Shown: positions 43,276 through 53,002 of the stretch, in pieces
Position numbering within the stretch: position 1 is the stretch's first letter
How the letters are laid out: every line of letters starts with the position of its first letter
Assembly (NCBI GenBank): GCA_017640505.1
Contig: JAEPQO010000001.1
Coordinates: 512,625 to 576,624 of the forward strand
Direction of reading: 5' to 3'
Length of the DNA stretch: 64,000 nucleotides
From: Rhodospirillales bacterium
GTDB taxonomy: Bacteria > Pseudomonadota > Alphaproteobacteria > Rhodospirillales > Casp-alpha2
The notes under the pieces: model-generated
What the model was told of the DNA's origin: nothing
Seen by the model: only the letters and a program-made list of their open reading frames with translations
The model's database searches: none
Program-made: the position numbers and the translations under genes

Positions 43276-44193
43276 ATGAATGTTGCCGCAATGAATTCTT
43301 TGAACAACCTGCAGCGCCTCGAGTCCGACTCGATCCATATTCTCCGCGAGGTGGCGGCGTGTTTTGAGCGGCCGGTGCTGATGTATTCCATCGGCAAGGA
43401 CTCGTCGGTGCTGCTGCATTTGGCGATGAAAGCGTTCCATCCGGCGAAACCGCCGTTTCCGCTGCTCCATGTCGACACCACCTGGAAGTTCCGGGAAATG
43501 ATCGAATTCCGGGACCATCGCGCGCGTGAGCTCGGCCTCGACCTGATCGTGCACATTAACGAGGACGGCGTGAAGCGCGGTGTCTCGCCGTTCACAAGCG
43601 GTGCGACGATTCACACCGACGTCATGAAGACGGAGGCGCTGAAACAGGCGCTCAGTCTGCACAAGGTCGACTGTGCGATCGGCGGTGCACGCCGTGACGA
43701 GGAAAAATCCCGTGCCAAGGAACGGGTCATGTCCTTTCGCGACGCCAACCACGTGTGGAATCCGCGCCAGCAGCGTCCGGAACTCTGGGACCTGTATAAC
43801 TGCCGCGTCGGGCCGGGCGAGAGCGTGCGTGCCTTTCCGCTGTCGAACTGGACGGAAGCCGATGTCTGGCACTACATCCGCGCCGAGAATATTCCCGTCG
43901 TGCCGCTTTATTATGCCGCCGAACGGCCGGTGGTCGAACGTGGCGGACAACTGATCATGGCCGACGACGACCGGCTGGAGCTTCAACCGGGCGAGGAAAT
44001 CCGCACCGAAAAAATCCGTTTCAGGACGCTCGGATGCTATCCGCTGACCGCCGCGGTTCGTTCCGACGCCGCCGACCTGGATGCGGTGATCGCGGAAACG
44101 CTCTCGTCGCGACGCTCCGAACGCGAGGGGCGGATCATCGACTTCGACCAGTCGGCATCGATGGAAAAGAAAAAGCGCGAGGGGTACTTCTGA
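43276..44193 (+). CDS. cysD: Sulfate adenylyltransferase subunit 2
   Basis: A 305-residue small subunit of ATP sulfurylase. [18 protein letters not shown] is the PP-loop that binds ATP, and the later [18 protein letters not shown] and [15 protein letters not shown] are CysD signatures. It makes APS from sulfate and ATP together with the CysN GTPase, whose gene shares the last base of its stop (TGATG). The ATG at 43276 has an AAAGG site 13 bases upstream; a second ATG at 43291 lacks one. Confidence 0.96.
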   Translation: MNVAAMNSLNNLQRLESDSIHILREVAACFERPVLMYSIGKDSSVLLHLAMKAFHPAKPPFPLLHVDTTWKFREMIEFRDHRARELGLDLIVHINEDGVKRGVSPFTSGATIHTDVMKTEALKQALSLHKVDCAIGGARRDEEKSRAKERVMSFRDANHVWNPRQQRPELWDLYNCRVGPGESVRAFPLSNWTEADVWHYIRAENIPVVPLYYAAERPVVERGGQLIMADDDRLELQPGEEIRTEKIRFRTLGCYPLTAAVRSDAADLDAVIAETLSSRRSEREGRIIDFDQSASMEKKKREGYF

Positions 44194-46037
44194 TGGGCGC
44201 CCTCCAGAACAATACGCAACTGCGGTTTCTCACCTGCGGCAGTGTCGACGACGGAAAGTCGACGCTGATCGGACGGCTTCTGCACGATGCGCATCTGATT
44301 CTCGATGATCAGTCGCAGTCTCTGGAAGCGGACAGCAAGCGCTTCGGTACGGTCAAGGACGGCATCGACTACGCGTTGCTGGTCGACGGTCTCGAAGCCG
44401 AACGCGAGCAGGGCATCACCATCGACGTCGCGTACCGCTACTTCCAGACGCCGAAGCGTAGCTTCATCGTTGCCGACACGCCCGGCCACGAACAGTATAC
44501 GCGCAACATGGCGACCGGCGCGTCGACCGCCGAACTGGCGGTGATCCTGGTCGATGCGCGAAAGGGTCTGCTGACGCAGACGCGGCGCCATTCGTTCATC
44601 GCCCATTTGCTGGGCATCCGCCACGTGCTGCTGTGCGTCAACAAGATGGATCTCGTCGACTATGCCGAGGATGTCTTCGCCGCGATCGAGAGAGACTACC
44701 TGGCATTTGCCGCCGCGCTCGATTTCGAGAGCGTGAGCGCCGTGCCGGTGTCTGCGCTCAATGGCGACAATGTCACCGCCAAAAGCGGGCAAATGCCCTG
44801 GTTTAATGGTAAATGCGTGCTGGATTTTCTGGAAACCGTGCAGGTTGGTGCAGGAAAAGACAGTGCCGGTGCGCGCCTGCCGGTGCAGTGGGTGTGCCGC
44901 CCCGACGGCGATTTCCGCGGCTTCGCCGGCAATGTCTCTGGCGCGGCGCTGCGTCCGGGCGATGCCGTCGTCATCGAGCCCGACGGCGCGCCGACGTCCA
45001 TCCAAAGCATTGAAACGTATGACGGAAACCTGGATGTCGCCGTGCCCGGGCAGGCCGTGACGCTGACCCTTGCCGACGACGTCGACGTGGCCCGTGGTGA
45101 CGTGATCCGCCATGCGGACAGCCCCACGCAGACCTCGGACCAGGTGCAGGCGCACCTGATCTGGATGTCGCCGCAAGCGATGATTCCGGGCCGCCAGTAC
45201 GAAATCAAGATCGCCGCGGCGAGTGCCCGGGCATGGGTCAGCGACCTCAGATATGCCATTAATGTCAACACGTTGGAGCATGTCGCGCAGAAGACGCTGT
45301 CGCTCAATGACGTCGGGGTCTGCAACCTCAGTTTCGACCGGCGCCTTGCGGTCGACGCCTATAAAGCCTGCCCTCGGACCGGTGCGTTCATCCTCATCGA
45401 CCGCGAAACGAACGAGACCGTGGGCGCCGGCATGATCGATTTTGCGCTTCGCCGCTCTCTCAACCTGACACGCCAGAAATTGAGCCTCGACAAGGAGGTC
45501 CGTTCGGAATCGCTGCGTCAGAAGCCGGCCGTGCTTTGGTTCACGGGACTTTCCGGCGCCGGCAAGTCGACCGTCGCCAACATCGTCGACCAAAAACTGC
45601 ACCTTGCCGGGCGGCACACCTATATGCTCGACGGCGACAACGTGCGGCATGGCCTGAACCGGGATCTCGGCTTCACCGATGCCGACCGCGTGGAGAATAT
45701 CCGCCGCATCGCCGAGGTGGCCAAGCTGTTCGTCGATGCCGGCATGATCGTTCTGGTCTCGGCCATCTCGCCGTTCCGGAGCGACCGCGACATGGCGCGC
45801 GATCTCATGCAGCCGGGCGAATTCTTCGAGATTCACGTCGATGCATCGCTCGAAACCTGCGAGCAGCGAGACCCCAAGGGTCTTTACGCACGTGCCCGCA
45901 GGGGCGAGATCGCCAACTTCACCGGCATATCCTCACCGTATGAGGTGCCCAAAGCCGCCGAACTCAGGATCGACACGGATGCGGTGGATCCAGAATCCGC
46001 GGCCGACATGATCATAAAGCTGCTCGACAAACGCTAA
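44193..46037 (+). CDS. cysNC: Sulfate adenylyltransferase subunit 1 fused to APS kinase
   Basis: A 614-residue fusion. The GTPase half has GSVDDGKS at 16-23, [19 protein letters not shown] and NKMDLV, and drives sulfate adenylation with CysD. The last roughly 170 residues are APS kinase: GLSGAGKST (452-460), [16 protein letters not shown] and IPSPF-like [10 protein letters not shown]. The kinase makes PAPS. Translational coupling with cysD is shown by the shared base at 44193. The 3' end is 5 bp from the convergent htpX gene. Confidence 0.95.
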   Translation: MGALQNNTQLRFLTCGSVDDGKSTLIGRLLHDAHLILDDQSQSLEADSKRFGTVKDGIDYALLVDGLEAEREQGITIDVAYRYFQTPKRSFIVADTPGHEQYTRNMATGASTAELAVILVDARKGLLTQTRRHSFIAHLLGIRHVLLCVNKMDLVDYAEDVFAAIERDYLAFAAALDFESVSAVPVSALNGDNVTAKSGQMPWFNGKCVLDFLETVQVGAGKDSAGARLPVQWVCRPDGDFRGFAGNVSGAALRPGDAVVIEPDGAPTSIQSIETYDGNLDVAVPGQAVTLTLADDVDVARGDVIRHADSPTQTSDQVQAHLIWMSPQAMIPGRQYEIKIAAASARAWVSDLRYAINVNTLEHVAQKTLSLNDVGVCNLSFDRRLAVDAYKACPRTGAFILIDRETNETVGAGMIDFALRRSLNLTRQKLSLDKEVRSESLRQKPAVLWFTGLSGAGKSTVANIVDQKLHLAGRHTYMLDGDNVRHGLNRDLGFTDADRVENIRRIAEVAKLFVDAGMIVLVSAISPFRSDRDMARDLMQPGEFFEIHVDASLETCEQRDPKGLYARARRGEIANFTGISSPYEVPKAAELRIDTDAVDPESAADMIIKLLDKR

Positions 46038-46042
46038 CGGTC

Positions 46043-46897
46043 TCAGCCCCAGGGGCGTGCCTGCATCCCGGCCATCTCACGCAGCTTGTTGACGCGGTTG
46101 GCCGTGTTGGGGTGGGTCGAGAACAGATTGTCCATCGAGCGCGCATGCAGCGGGTTGACGATGAACATGTGCGCCGTGGCGGGATTGTCCTCGGCCACGG
46201 TATTGTCGATCGACTGTGCACCGCGTTCGAGTTTCTCAAGCGCGCTTGCCAGCCACATCGGATTGCCGCAGATCTCGGCACCGCCGGCGTCGGCGCCGTA
46301 CTCGCGGGTCCTGGAGATCGCCATCTGCACCAGCATGGCGGCGACGGGGGCAAGCACCATCACCAGCAGCGTGCCGACGATACCGAGCGGGTTGTTGCGG
46401 TTGCCGCCGAAAAACAGCGCGAAATTGGCGAGCATCGAAAGCGCACCGGCAATGGTTGCGGTGATCGTCATGATCAGCGTGTCGCGGTTTTTGACGTGCG
46501 CCAGCTCATGCGCCATGACGCCGGCGATCTCGTCGTGGGTCAGGAGTTTCAACAGGCCCGTGGTCGCGGCGACGGCCGCGTTCTCCGGATTGCGCCCGGT
46601 GGCAAACGCATTCGGCTGTTCGTTCTCGATAATGTAAACCTTCGGCATCGGCAGCCCGCCGCGGTTGGCGAGCTGTTTGACGATGCCGTAAAATCCCGGC
46701 GCGCTCTCGGCGGTCACCTCGCGCGCATTGTACATGCGAAGCACGAGTGAATCGGCGTTCCAGTAGGCAAAGAAGTTCATGCCGACCGCGACCACCAGCG
46801 CGATGATCATGCCGCTCTCGCCGCCCAGCAGAAAACCCGCACCCATGAAAAGCGCCGTCAATCCCGCCAGCAAGATCGAGGTTTTGAGCCAGTTCAT
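46043..46897 (-). CDS. htpX: Membrane metalloprotease HtpX
   Basis: A 284-residue inner-membrane M48 zinc protease in quality control of membrane proteins. Two hydrophobic segments form residues 1-48, the zinc motif HELAH is at 130-134 ([12 protein letters not shown]), two further hydrophobic segments lie at about 145-195, and the third zinc ligand Glu follows in [10 protein letters not shown]. Transcribed divergently from the DUF1674 gene and convergently with cysNC. Confidence 0.95.
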   Translation of the reverse strand: MNWLKTSILLAGLTALFMGAGFLLGGESGMIIALVVAVGMNFFAYWNADSLVLRMYNAREVTAESAPGFYGIVKQLANRGGLPMPKVYIIENEQPNAFATGRNPENAAVAATTGLLKLLTHDEIAGVMAHELAHVKNRDTLIMTITATIAGALSMLANFALFFGGNRNNPLGIVGTLLVMVLAPVAAMLVQMAISRTREYGADAGGAEICGNPMWLASALEKLERGAQSIDNTVAEDNPATAHMFIVNPLHARSMDNLFSTHPNTANRVNKLREMAGMQARPWG

Positions 46898-47007
46898 GTA
46901 TCGTGCTCCCGTACCGCAAACCGCGCCGCACCTTGATGGTTCGGCCAGATTGAATTATTTCAAGCTTACAGCAAATCAATGCCAGCTTCGGACATGACGG
47001 AAATTTA

Positions 47008-47193
47008 ATGATGACCGACGACACCGACCGTAAATCTCCGACGGCGAAAAAAACGCCGGAATCCGCAGATAACGCACCGGCGAAAGACAATGAAACCGCC
47101 ACGTCGGCAAGTGGCGAGATCGGCGGTCCCGAAGGCCCCGAGCCGACCCGTTACGGGGATTGGGAAAAGAAAGGCCGTTGCATCGATTTCTGA
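47008..47193 (+). CDS. DUF1674 protein (SDHAF4-like)
   Basis: A 61-residue protein ending in GGPEGPEPTRYGDWEKKGRCIDF-type sequence (seen as GPEPTRYGDWEKKGRCIDF), the signature of DUF1674. Mitochondrial members (SDHAF4) help assemble flavinylated succinate dehydrogenase; a comparable role is likely in alphaproteobacteria. The N-terminal 35 residues are polar and probably disordered. Start at ATG 47008; a second ATG follows immediately. Neighbouring htpX is a common alphaproteobacterial association. Confidence 0.9.
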   Translation: MMTDDTDRKSPTAKKTPESADNAPAKDNETATSASGEIGGPEGPEPTRYGDWEKKGRCIDF

Positions 47194-47356
47194 TGCGCTG
47201 CCGCCCGCTTTAAGGCTTTTTCTGCCAGATTGCGGTCGTTTCCAGTCCGCATTATCATAAATTAGTAAATGACGGTTTCGGGCCGCACCGGCCCCGTAGC
47301 CGTTGATCACTGCAATTCTGCGGGGGCGGCTGCTTCGGCCGTTCCGGGTGGCGAAA

Positions 47357-48751
47357 ATGGGGCTGTTTTCGAGCATTTTGAAGAGCTTCCTGCCGGGCGG
47401 CGGCCGGCGCCGCAAAAAACGGCGTCGGGGCGGGGCTGTTCAGGCGGGCGGCGGCTTTCGGCCGACCGACGGCAGCGCCGACGGCAAGGTGGTGATCGCA
47501 CCGCTGTTCGGCTCCGGCGGCAAGGAGGTCACGGACCGTCTGGCCGGCATGCTGTCGCAGGAAAGCGCGGTGCAGACCGTTGTTGCCTCCCAGGTGCTTC
47601 GTCAGAATATCCGTCTCGGCCTTGTCGAGCGATTGATGCTCGTCCACGAAGAAGGACGCAAGCTGCTCGAGGATGAAGAGGCCGAACTTCTGATCTGGGG
47701 CGAAATGGAGGATATGGGCACTGTCGCCCGGCTTCATTTCCTAACCGTTACGGGTACGCAGGACGGCCAGCCCGGTGCGTTCGGGATGATCGATACACTT
47801 GATCTTCCCGTGCCGCTGCCGGACGAAGCGGGGGCGACGGTGCGTGCCGTTGCGCTTGCCGCGCTGGTGCCCGTCGCACGTGGTTCACGAAAGACTTTGG
47901 CCGAGAGACTGGTGGCGCACCTCAATGATGCGCCGAAAGTACTCGAGAAATTGCCGCCGGACGCGCCCGAAGAGTGCAGGATCATGATCGAGAACGCGCT
48001 CGGCAACGCATATGCAACGAGTTACAAACTAGGTGCGAAAAAGGCCTTCAACGATGCCATGATGCATTACGAGGCTGCCGAAAAGCTGATTGATCCGCAG
48101 ACGGCGCCGATGATCTGGGCCGTGGTCAACACGCATGTCGGGTTGATCCAGGAGACGTATTCCAAGGGCAACCGCGATCCCGAATCGCTGCTGGCCGCGA
48201 TCAAGCGTTATGACGGCATTGCCGCCACGCTGAGTCGCGATGCGCATGCCAGCGACTGGGCGCTCGCACACATGCGCCGCGCCATGGCCTATTACAAACT
48301 CGCCACCGTCGAGTCCGCGCAGGCGGCAACCCATTTGAAAACGGCGGCGTCGGCGTTCGAGGAAGCTTTGACGGTCTATGACCGTAACAGCATGCCTGAC
48401 CGTTGGGCCGAGGTGATGAACCATTACGGCGTGGTGCAGATGGCACTCGGCGGCCACGGCCGGGCGAATGCCGTCCTGCAGCAGTCTATCACGACGTTCC
48501 GAAAGGCGCTTGAGGTACGAAAACGCGAAACGCAGCCCCTTTTGTGGGCGCAGACGGCGAACAACCTCGGCGCGGCGTGTTTCGCGCTCGCCAAGCAAAC
48601 CAAGGAAGAGTATCTGCTCGAGGAAGCGGCGCTCTACTTTCAGGGTGCGATACAGGTATATCGCAAGGTGCGCGGCCAGAAGAAACGCGTGGATGTGATC
48701 TCGAAAAATCTCGCGCGCGTCCAGCAATTGCTGGGCGACGAAGCGGCATAA
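47357..48751 (+). CDS. TPR-repeat protein of unknown function
   Basis: A 464-residue protein from ATG 47357 (a start at 47303 would add 18 residues). The first 40 residues are basic and glycine-rich (GGGRRRKKRRRGG). A middle segment (GKVVIAPLFGSGGKEVTDRLAGML, LIWGEMEDMGTVARLHFLT) forms a small alpha/beta domain. From about residue 200 helical TPR-like repeats follow (ALGNAYATSYKLG, WAVVNTHVGLIQE, WAEVMNHYGVVQMALG, WAQTANNLGAACFALA). No signal peptide. A strong bidirectional terminator follows. Function unknown; a scaffold role is a guess based on the repeats. Confidence 0.8.
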   Translation: MGLFSSILKSFLPGGGRRRKKRRRGGAVQAGGGFRPTDGSADGKVVIAPLFGSGGKEVTDRLAGMLSQESAVQTVVASQVLRQNIRLGLVERLMLVHEEGRKLLEDEEAELLIWGEMEDMGTVARLHFLTVTGTQDGQPGAFGMIDTLDLPVPLPDEAGATVRAVALAALVPVARGSRKTLAERLVAHLNDAPKVLEKLPPDAPEECRIMIENALGNAYATSYKLGAKKAFNDAMMHYEAAEKLIDPQTAPMIWAVVNTHVGLIQETYSKGNRDPESLLAAIKRYDGIAATLSRDAHASDWALAHMRRAMAYYKLATVESAQAATHLKTAASAFEEALTVYDRNSMPDRWAEVMNHYGVVQMALGGHGRANAVLQQSITTFRKALEVRKRETQPLLWAQTANNLGAACFALAKQTKEEYLLEEAALYFQGAIQVYRKVRGQKKRVDVISKNLARVQQLLGDEAA

Positions 48752-48777
48752 AAAAGGGGGCCTGCGGCCCCCTTTTT
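48751..48777. terminator. Bidirectional rho-independent terminator
   Basis: A 12-bp stem (AAAAAGGGGGCC paired with GGCCCCCTTTTT) with a TGC loop, rich in GC at its core and flanked by A- and T-runs on both strands. It sits between the TPR gene, whose stop codon supplies its first base, and the convergent acs gene, and should stop transcription from both sides. Confidence 0.92.
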
Positions 48778-48796
48778 ATTTGATCAAAGATTTCGA

Positions 48797-50743
48797 TCAG
48801 CTCTGCTTGTTTTGCCGGTTCTCAACAAGGTCGTCGACGACCGCCGGGTCGGCAAGCGTCGACGTGTCGCCCAGGTTCGAGAAATCGTCCTCGGCGATCT
48901 TGCGCAAGATACGGCGCATGATTTTACCTGAGCGCGTTTTCGGCAGGCCCGGGGCCCACTGCAGCCAGTCGGGCGATGCGATCGGACCGATTTCCTTGCG
49001 GACCCACTGCACGAGTTCCTTCTTCAACTCGTCGCTCGACGTTTCGCCGGCATTGAGCGTGACGTAGGCGTAAATCCCCTGGCCTTTGACGTCGTGCGGC
49101 GCGCCGACAACGGCGGCTTCGGCGACTTTCTCGTGGGCGACCAGTGCGCTTTCGACCTCGGCCGTGCCCATCCGGTGACCGGAGACGTTGATAACGTCAT
49201 CGACGCGGCCCGTGATCCAGTAGTACCCGTCCTCGTCGCGGCGGCAACCGTCGCCGGTGAAGTATTTCCCGTGGTAGGTCGAGAAGTACGTCTGCTCGAA
49301 GCGTTCGTGATCGCCGTAGACCGTCCGCATCTGGCCGGGCCAGCTGTCGATGATGCAGAGATTGCCCTCGGCTGCGCCTTCCAGCACCTTGCCGTCATTG
49401 TCGACCAACTGCGGTTTGACACCGAAGAACGGCTTTGTCGCCGAACCCGGTTTCAGGTCGATGGCGCCCGGCAGCGGCGTGATCAGGATGCCGCCTGTTT
49501 CCGTCTGCCACCACGTATCGACGATGGGACAGCGGCTGTCGCCAACGACGCGATAGTACCATTCCCAGGCTTCCGGGTTGATTGGCTCGCCGACCGAACC
49601 CAACACACGAAGCGACTTGCGGGACGTCTTCGTGACCGGATCGTCACCTTCGCGCATCAGCGCGCGGATCGCCGTCGGCGCCGTGTAGAAGATGCTGACG
49701 TTGTGCTTGTCGCAGACTTCCCAGAAACGGGACATCGACGGATAGTTCGGCACACCCTCGAACATCAGCGTGGTGGCACCGTTGGCGAGCGGACCGTAGA
49801 CGATGTAGCTGTGGCCCGTGACCCAGCCCACGTCCGCCGTGCACCAGTAAACTTCGCCGTCGTGATAATCGAAGATGTACTCGTGCGTCATCGACGCATA
49901 GACCATGTATCCGCCGGTCGTGTGCAGCACCCCTTTCGGCGCGCCGGTCGAGCCCGACGTGTAGAGGATGAACATCGGGTCTTCGGCGTTCATCTCTTCC
50001 GGTTCGCAAACCGGGTCGGCCGCGGCGCAGACGTCTTCGTACCAGACGTCACGTCCGTCGGTCATGTCGACGTTGCCGCCGGTGCGTTTGACGACGATCA
50101 CCGTGTCGACGGAGGGACAATCCTTGAGCGCCGCATCGGTATTGGCCTTGAGCGGAATCTTGCGGCCGCCGCGGATACCTTCGTCGGCGGTGATCACGCA
50201 ATTGGAGTCGCAGCCCTTGATGCGCGCCGCGAGGCTGTCGGGCGAAAAGCCGCCGAACACGATGGAATGAATGGCACCGATACGCGTGCAGGCCAGCATC
50301 GCAACCGCGGCTTCGACAACCATCGGCATATAGAGTGTCACGCGGTCGCCTTTCTTGACGCCGCGCGCCTTCATCGCATTGGCGAGGCGGCACACCCGTT
50401 CGTGCAGATCCTTGTACGTGACGTGTTCATCGTCGGTCGGCTCGTCGCCTTCCCAGATGATCGCGGTCTGATCGCCGCGCTTTTCGAGGTGCCGGTCGAG
50501 ACAGTTGACCGAGGCATTGAGCGTGCCGTCGTGAAACCACTTAATCGAAACGCCCGGGGTGTTGAAATTGACTTCCTTGACCTTGGTATAAGGCTTTATC
50601 CAGTCAATGCGCTTGCCGTGCTCTGCCCAGAAACCTTCGTTGTCCTCGATCGAGGCCTTGTACATTTCCTCGTACTTGGCTTTGTCGATAAGGGCGTTCT
50701 TGGCGACCTCGGCGGGAACCGGGTGAATATGTACTTCGCTCAT
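48797..50743 (-). CDS. acs: Acetyl-CoA synthetase
   Basis: A 648-residue AMP-forming ligase activating acetate. [15 protein letters not shown] is the P-loop-like motif, [10 protein letters not shown] and [31 protein letters not shown] (read as [14 protein letters not shown]) cover the adenylate site and the hinge. [11 protein letters not shown] carries the lysine that is acetylated to shut the enzyme off in related bacteria. I chose ATG 50743 with a GGGAGAG site; the longer frame begins in the leader. It converges on the TPR gene across the terminator and has its own promoter. Confidence 0.97.
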   Translation of the reverse strand: MSEVHIHPVPAEVAKNALIDKAKYEEMYKASIEDNEGFWAEHGKRIDWIKPYTKVKEVNFNTPGVSIKWFHDGTLNASVNCLDRHLEKRGDQTAIIWEGDEPTDDEHVTYKDLHERVCRLANAMKARGVKKGDRVTLYMPMVVEAAVAMLACTRIGAIHSIVFGGFSPDSLAARIKGCDSNCVITADEGIRGGRKIPLKANTDAALKDCPSVDTVIVVKRTGGNVDMTDGRDVWYEDVCAAADPVCEPEEMNAEDPMFILYTSGSTGAPKGVLHTTGGYMVYASMTHEYIFDYHDGEVYWCTADVGWVTGHSYIVYGPLANGATTLMFEGVPNYPSMSRFWEVCDKHNVSIFYTAPTAIRALMREGDDPVTKTSRKSLRVLGSVGEPINPEAWEWYYRVVGDSRCPIVDTWWQTETGGILITPLPGAIDLKPGSATKPFFGVKPQLVDNDGKVLEGAAEGNLCIIDSWPGQMRTVYGDHERFEQTYFSTYHGKYFTGDGCRRDEDGYYWITGRVDDVINVSGHRMGTAEVESALVAHEKVAEAAVVGAPHDVKGQGIYAYVTLNAGETSSDELKKELVQWVRKEIGPIASPDWLQWAPGLPKTRSGKIMRRILRKIAEDDFSNLGDTSTLADPAVVDDLVENRQNKQS

Positions 50744-50772
50744 TTGAATATCTCTCCCTGAACATATGCGTT

Positions 50773-50800
50773 CGTTTGATCGCAAACGGGGTTATCCCCG
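50773..50800 (-). promoter_or_regulatory. Two adjacent palindromes in the acs leader
   Basis: CGTTTG-ATCG-CAAACG (50773-50788) and CGGGG-TTAT-CCCCG (50787-50800) abut each other between the acs promoter and the start codon. Both are perfect. They would lie in the first 35 transcribed bases, so they could be a repressor operator or alternating RNA hairpins. I recognise no named regulator site. Confidence 0.5.
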
Positions 50801-50811
50801 TGTTGGGACCG

Positions 50812-50840
50812 ATTATCGGCAATGTTAGATTGAATGCCAA
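50812..50840 (-). promoter_or_regulatory. Sigma-70-type promoter for acs
   Basis: On the minus strand TTGGCA (50835-50840) and GATAAT (50812-50817) are separated by 17 bases; each differs from consensus at one position. Transcription would begin about 60 bases before the acs ATG, upstream of the two palindromes. Confidence 0.75.
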
Positions 50841-50891
50841 GTGCGCAAAGGCCCCCGCGCTCAGCGCCGTCAAGGTTTGACAGCCACCCAA

Positions 50892-51224
50892 CTAGGTTAA
50901 GTAAACAGCGCCATCGCGCACTTCGGCATTGATCTGGGTCAGGTGATCGCCGAAGCACGGGCCGTCAATGCATTCACCGGTATCGATCTTGAACAGCGCC
51001 CCATGGGTCGAGCAAAGAATATATTCCTTGTCGACATCGAGGAACTGTCCCGGCGTGAAGTCGAGCGGCGCCCCGATATGCGGGCATTCGTTCTCATATA
51101 CAAAGACCGCGCCGTTCTTCCGGATCGCCATGATGGCGATTTTCTTGTCGCCCAATTCGGCGACGAACCCGGCGGAGCCGTCCTCCGGAATGTCGTCAAC
51201 GGCGCACAATTTCACGTCGCTCAT
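50892..51224 (-). CDS. Rieske [2Fe-2S] ferredoxin-like protein
   Basis: A 110-residue stand-alone Rieske domain. The cluster ligands are Cys47 and His49 in NECPHIGAP and Cys71 and His74 in ILCSTHGALF. Such small soluble proteins, related to the NirD subunit and to ferredoxins of ring-hydroxylating dioxygenases, carry electrons to partner oxidoreductases; the partner here is not visible. ATG 51224 overlaps the EVE-domain gene stop by 4 bp, so the pair is co-translated. Confidence 0.88.
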   Translation of the reverse strand: MSDVKLCAVDDIPEDGSAGFVAELGDKKIAIMAIRKNGAVFVYENECPHIGAPLDFTPGQFLDVDKEYILCSTHGALFKIDTGECIDGPCFGDHLTQINAEVRDGAVYLT

Positions 51225-51634
51225 GCCTTCACACCTCCCATGCCGCAGATGATCTCCCACGACTTCGCATCGATGGGTAAAACAGACAGACGCGACTGTT
51301 TCAATAGGGCCAGTTCGGATAGCCGGGGATCGCCCTTGATATCGGCGAGCGTCACCGGGTTCGGCACGGGTTCGACGGCCTTCACGGAGACCATGCCGAA
51401 ACGTCCCGATTTGTCCGTCGGGTCGGCGTGATACTCGTCGACGATCTCGACGATGCCGACGATGCTTTTTTCTTTGACGGAGTGATAGAAGAAGGCCCGG
51501 TCGCCCTTTTTCATCGCCTTCATATTATTGGACGCCTGGTAGTTGCGCACCCCGTCCCAGCCTTCCTTATCGACCTTGAGCTGATCGTCCCACGACCAGC
51601 ACCCGGGTTCCGTTTTCATGAGCCAGTACTGCAT
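51221..51634 (-). CDS. EVE-domain protein
   Basis: A 137-residue EVE domain (related to thymocyte nuclear protein 1 and PUA/YTH folds), probably binding modified bases or nucleotides. YWLMKTEPGCWSWDDQ, WDGVRNYQASNNMKAMKKGDRAFFYHS (seen as GVRNYQASNNM and GDRAFFYHS) and GRFGMVSVKAVEPV are standard. ATG 51634 has a GGAGGAAAC site. It is between YciI and the Rieske gene in a four-gene minus-strand run with gpsA. Confidence 0.92.
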   Translation of the reverse strand: MQYWLMKTEPGCWSWDDQLKVDKEGWDGVRNYQASNNMKAMKKGDRAFFYHSVKEKSIVGIVEIVDEYHADPTDKSGRFGMVSVKAVEPVPNPVTLADIKGDPRLSELALLKQSRLSVLPIDAKSWEIICGMGGVKA

Positions 51635-51650
51635 GTTTCCTCCGAAGTTC

Positions 51651-51935
51651 TCAATCCGCCGGAAAGACTTTCTTCCAGGGCCGGATCGACACGCTCTCGA
51701 ACAGCCCCGCCTTGGCATAGGGATCGTTCGCCGCCCAGGCGTCCGCCTCGGCCCGGTCGGCGAATTCCATGACCAGTGTCGAGCCGATCATCCCCTCGCC
51801 GTCATCCGTCAGCATCGGTCCCGCGCAGACGATCTTGCCGGCGCTGGCTTTCAGGTATTCGACATGCGCCGGCCGGTTGTCGGCGCGGACGTGGGCATGG
51901 TCCGGCTTGTCGAGGCAATAGATGACGAAATGCAT
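51651..51935 (-). CDS. YciI-like protein
   Basis: A 94-residue YciI-family protein (dimeric alpha/beta ferredoxin-like fold). The N-terminal MHFVIYCLDKPD, the RPAHVEYL with a conserved His and the GSTLVMEFADRAEADAWAANDPYAKAGLF stretch (read as ADAWAANDPYAKAGLF) match the family. Function is poorly defined; linkage to gpsA and tsaD is typical of alphaproteobacteria. Confidence 0.92.
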   Translation of the reverse strand: MHFVIYCLDKPDHAHVRADNRPAHVEYLKASAGKIVCAGPMLTDDGEGMIGSTLVMEFADRAEADAWAANDPYAKAGLFESVSIRPWKKVFPAD

Positions 51936-51954
51936 GATGATTCCTTTTGCGGCT

Positions 51955-52953
51955 TTATTCGAACGTCAGCGGGCGCGCCATCAACATCGTCATGGCGGAA
52001 TCGATGTCACGGCCCTCGTGGATGATGGCATGTACGGCGTCGCAGATGGGCATGTCGACGCCCAGTTTCCCAGCCAGCTCGGCGACGGAAACGGCACTTG
52101 CGACGCCCTCGGTGACGGCGACGCGTTCAGCGAGGATCTCATCAGGCGACCTGCCCTGACCGAGCGCGTGACCGAATGAAAAGTTGCGCGACTGCATGGC
52201 ATTGCAGGTCAGCACCAGATCACCGAGCCCGGCCAGGCCCATCATGGTTTCCCGGGTGGCGCCCTTGGTCAGACCGAGGCGGACCATCTCGGCGAGCCCG
52301 CGTGTGATCAGGGCGGCGCGTGCATTGTCGCCAAGCCCCCTGCCCTCGACGATGCCGCACGCAATCGCCAGCACGTTCTTGACCGAACCGCCGATCTCGG
52401 CACCGATGACGTCCGTCGATTGATAGAGCCGGAACATCGGTCCCGCCAGCGTATCGATGAGCTGGCGGCCGATGGTGTCATCGACGCTGGCGAGCGTGAG
52501 CGCGGCGGGCAGCGCGCGCGCCACCTCGGCGGCGAATGACGGACCGGAGAGCACGGCGATCGGATTGTCCGGAAGCGTTTCTTCGGCGATCTCGCTCATC
52601 AGCATCAGCGAGTCCTGCTCAATCCCCTTGGCGGCCAGGACGACGGGGGTGTCCTTCGGCAGCGCGGTTGCGAGGTCCGTGGCCGTGGCGCGAAGAAACT
52701 GTGCGGGGACCACAAGGACAACGACTTCGGCACCGTTGACCGCTTCGCCGAGGTCGCTGCTGGCGGCGATGCCGTCGGGAAGCGCGATGTCTTTCAGGTA
52801 AACCGGATTGCCCCGGCCGGCGTTGACTGCGTCGGCCACTTCGGCTTCACGGGCGTATAGCCGCGTCGTTCGTCCGGCGCGCACCGCCGTTGCGGCCAGT
52901 GCCGTCCCCCAGGCGCCGGCGCCGATCACGGTGACGTTCTGATAGGCAGTCAT
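51955..52953 (-). CDS. gpsA: Glycerol-3-phosphate dehydrogenase [NAD(P)+]
   Basis: A 332-residue enzyme reducing dihydroxyacetone phosphate to sn-glycerol 3-phosphate for phospholipid synthesis. VTVIGAGAWGTALAATA (8-24) binds NAD(P), VLAAKGIEQDS and LSGPSFAAEVARALP follow, GGSVKNVLAIACGIVEG carries the catalytic Lys, and GLAGLGDLVLTC is the C-terminal signature. I chose ATG 52953. It is 50 bp downstream of tsaD and 20 bp upstream of yciI. Confidence 0.96.
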   Translation of the reverse strand: MTAYQNVTVIGAGAWGTALAATAVRAGRTTRLYAREAEVADAVNAGRGNPVYLKDIALPDGIAASSDLGEAVNGAEVVVLVVPAQFLRATATDLATALPKDTPVVLAAKGIEQDSLMLMSEIAEETLPDNPIAVLSGPSFAAEVARALPAALTLASVDDTIGRQLIDTLAGPMFRLYQSTDVIGAEIGGSVKNVLAIACGIVEGRGLGDNARAALITRGLAEMVRLGLTKGATRETMMGLAGLGDLVLTCNAMQSRNFSFGHALGQGRSPDEILAERVAVTEGVASAVSVAELAGKLGVDMPICDAVHAIIHEGRDIDSAMTMLMARPLTFE

Positions 52954-53002
52954 GGCGATATTTGTAGAAGAACGGCGGGGGGCTGTCACCCGCCGAAGCC
53001 GT

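Noticed and set aside
44037-45836. A 599-residue minus-strand frame opposite cysNC
   Set aside because: Fully antisense to a strongly conserved gene, with His/Arg/Asp-rich low-information sequence.
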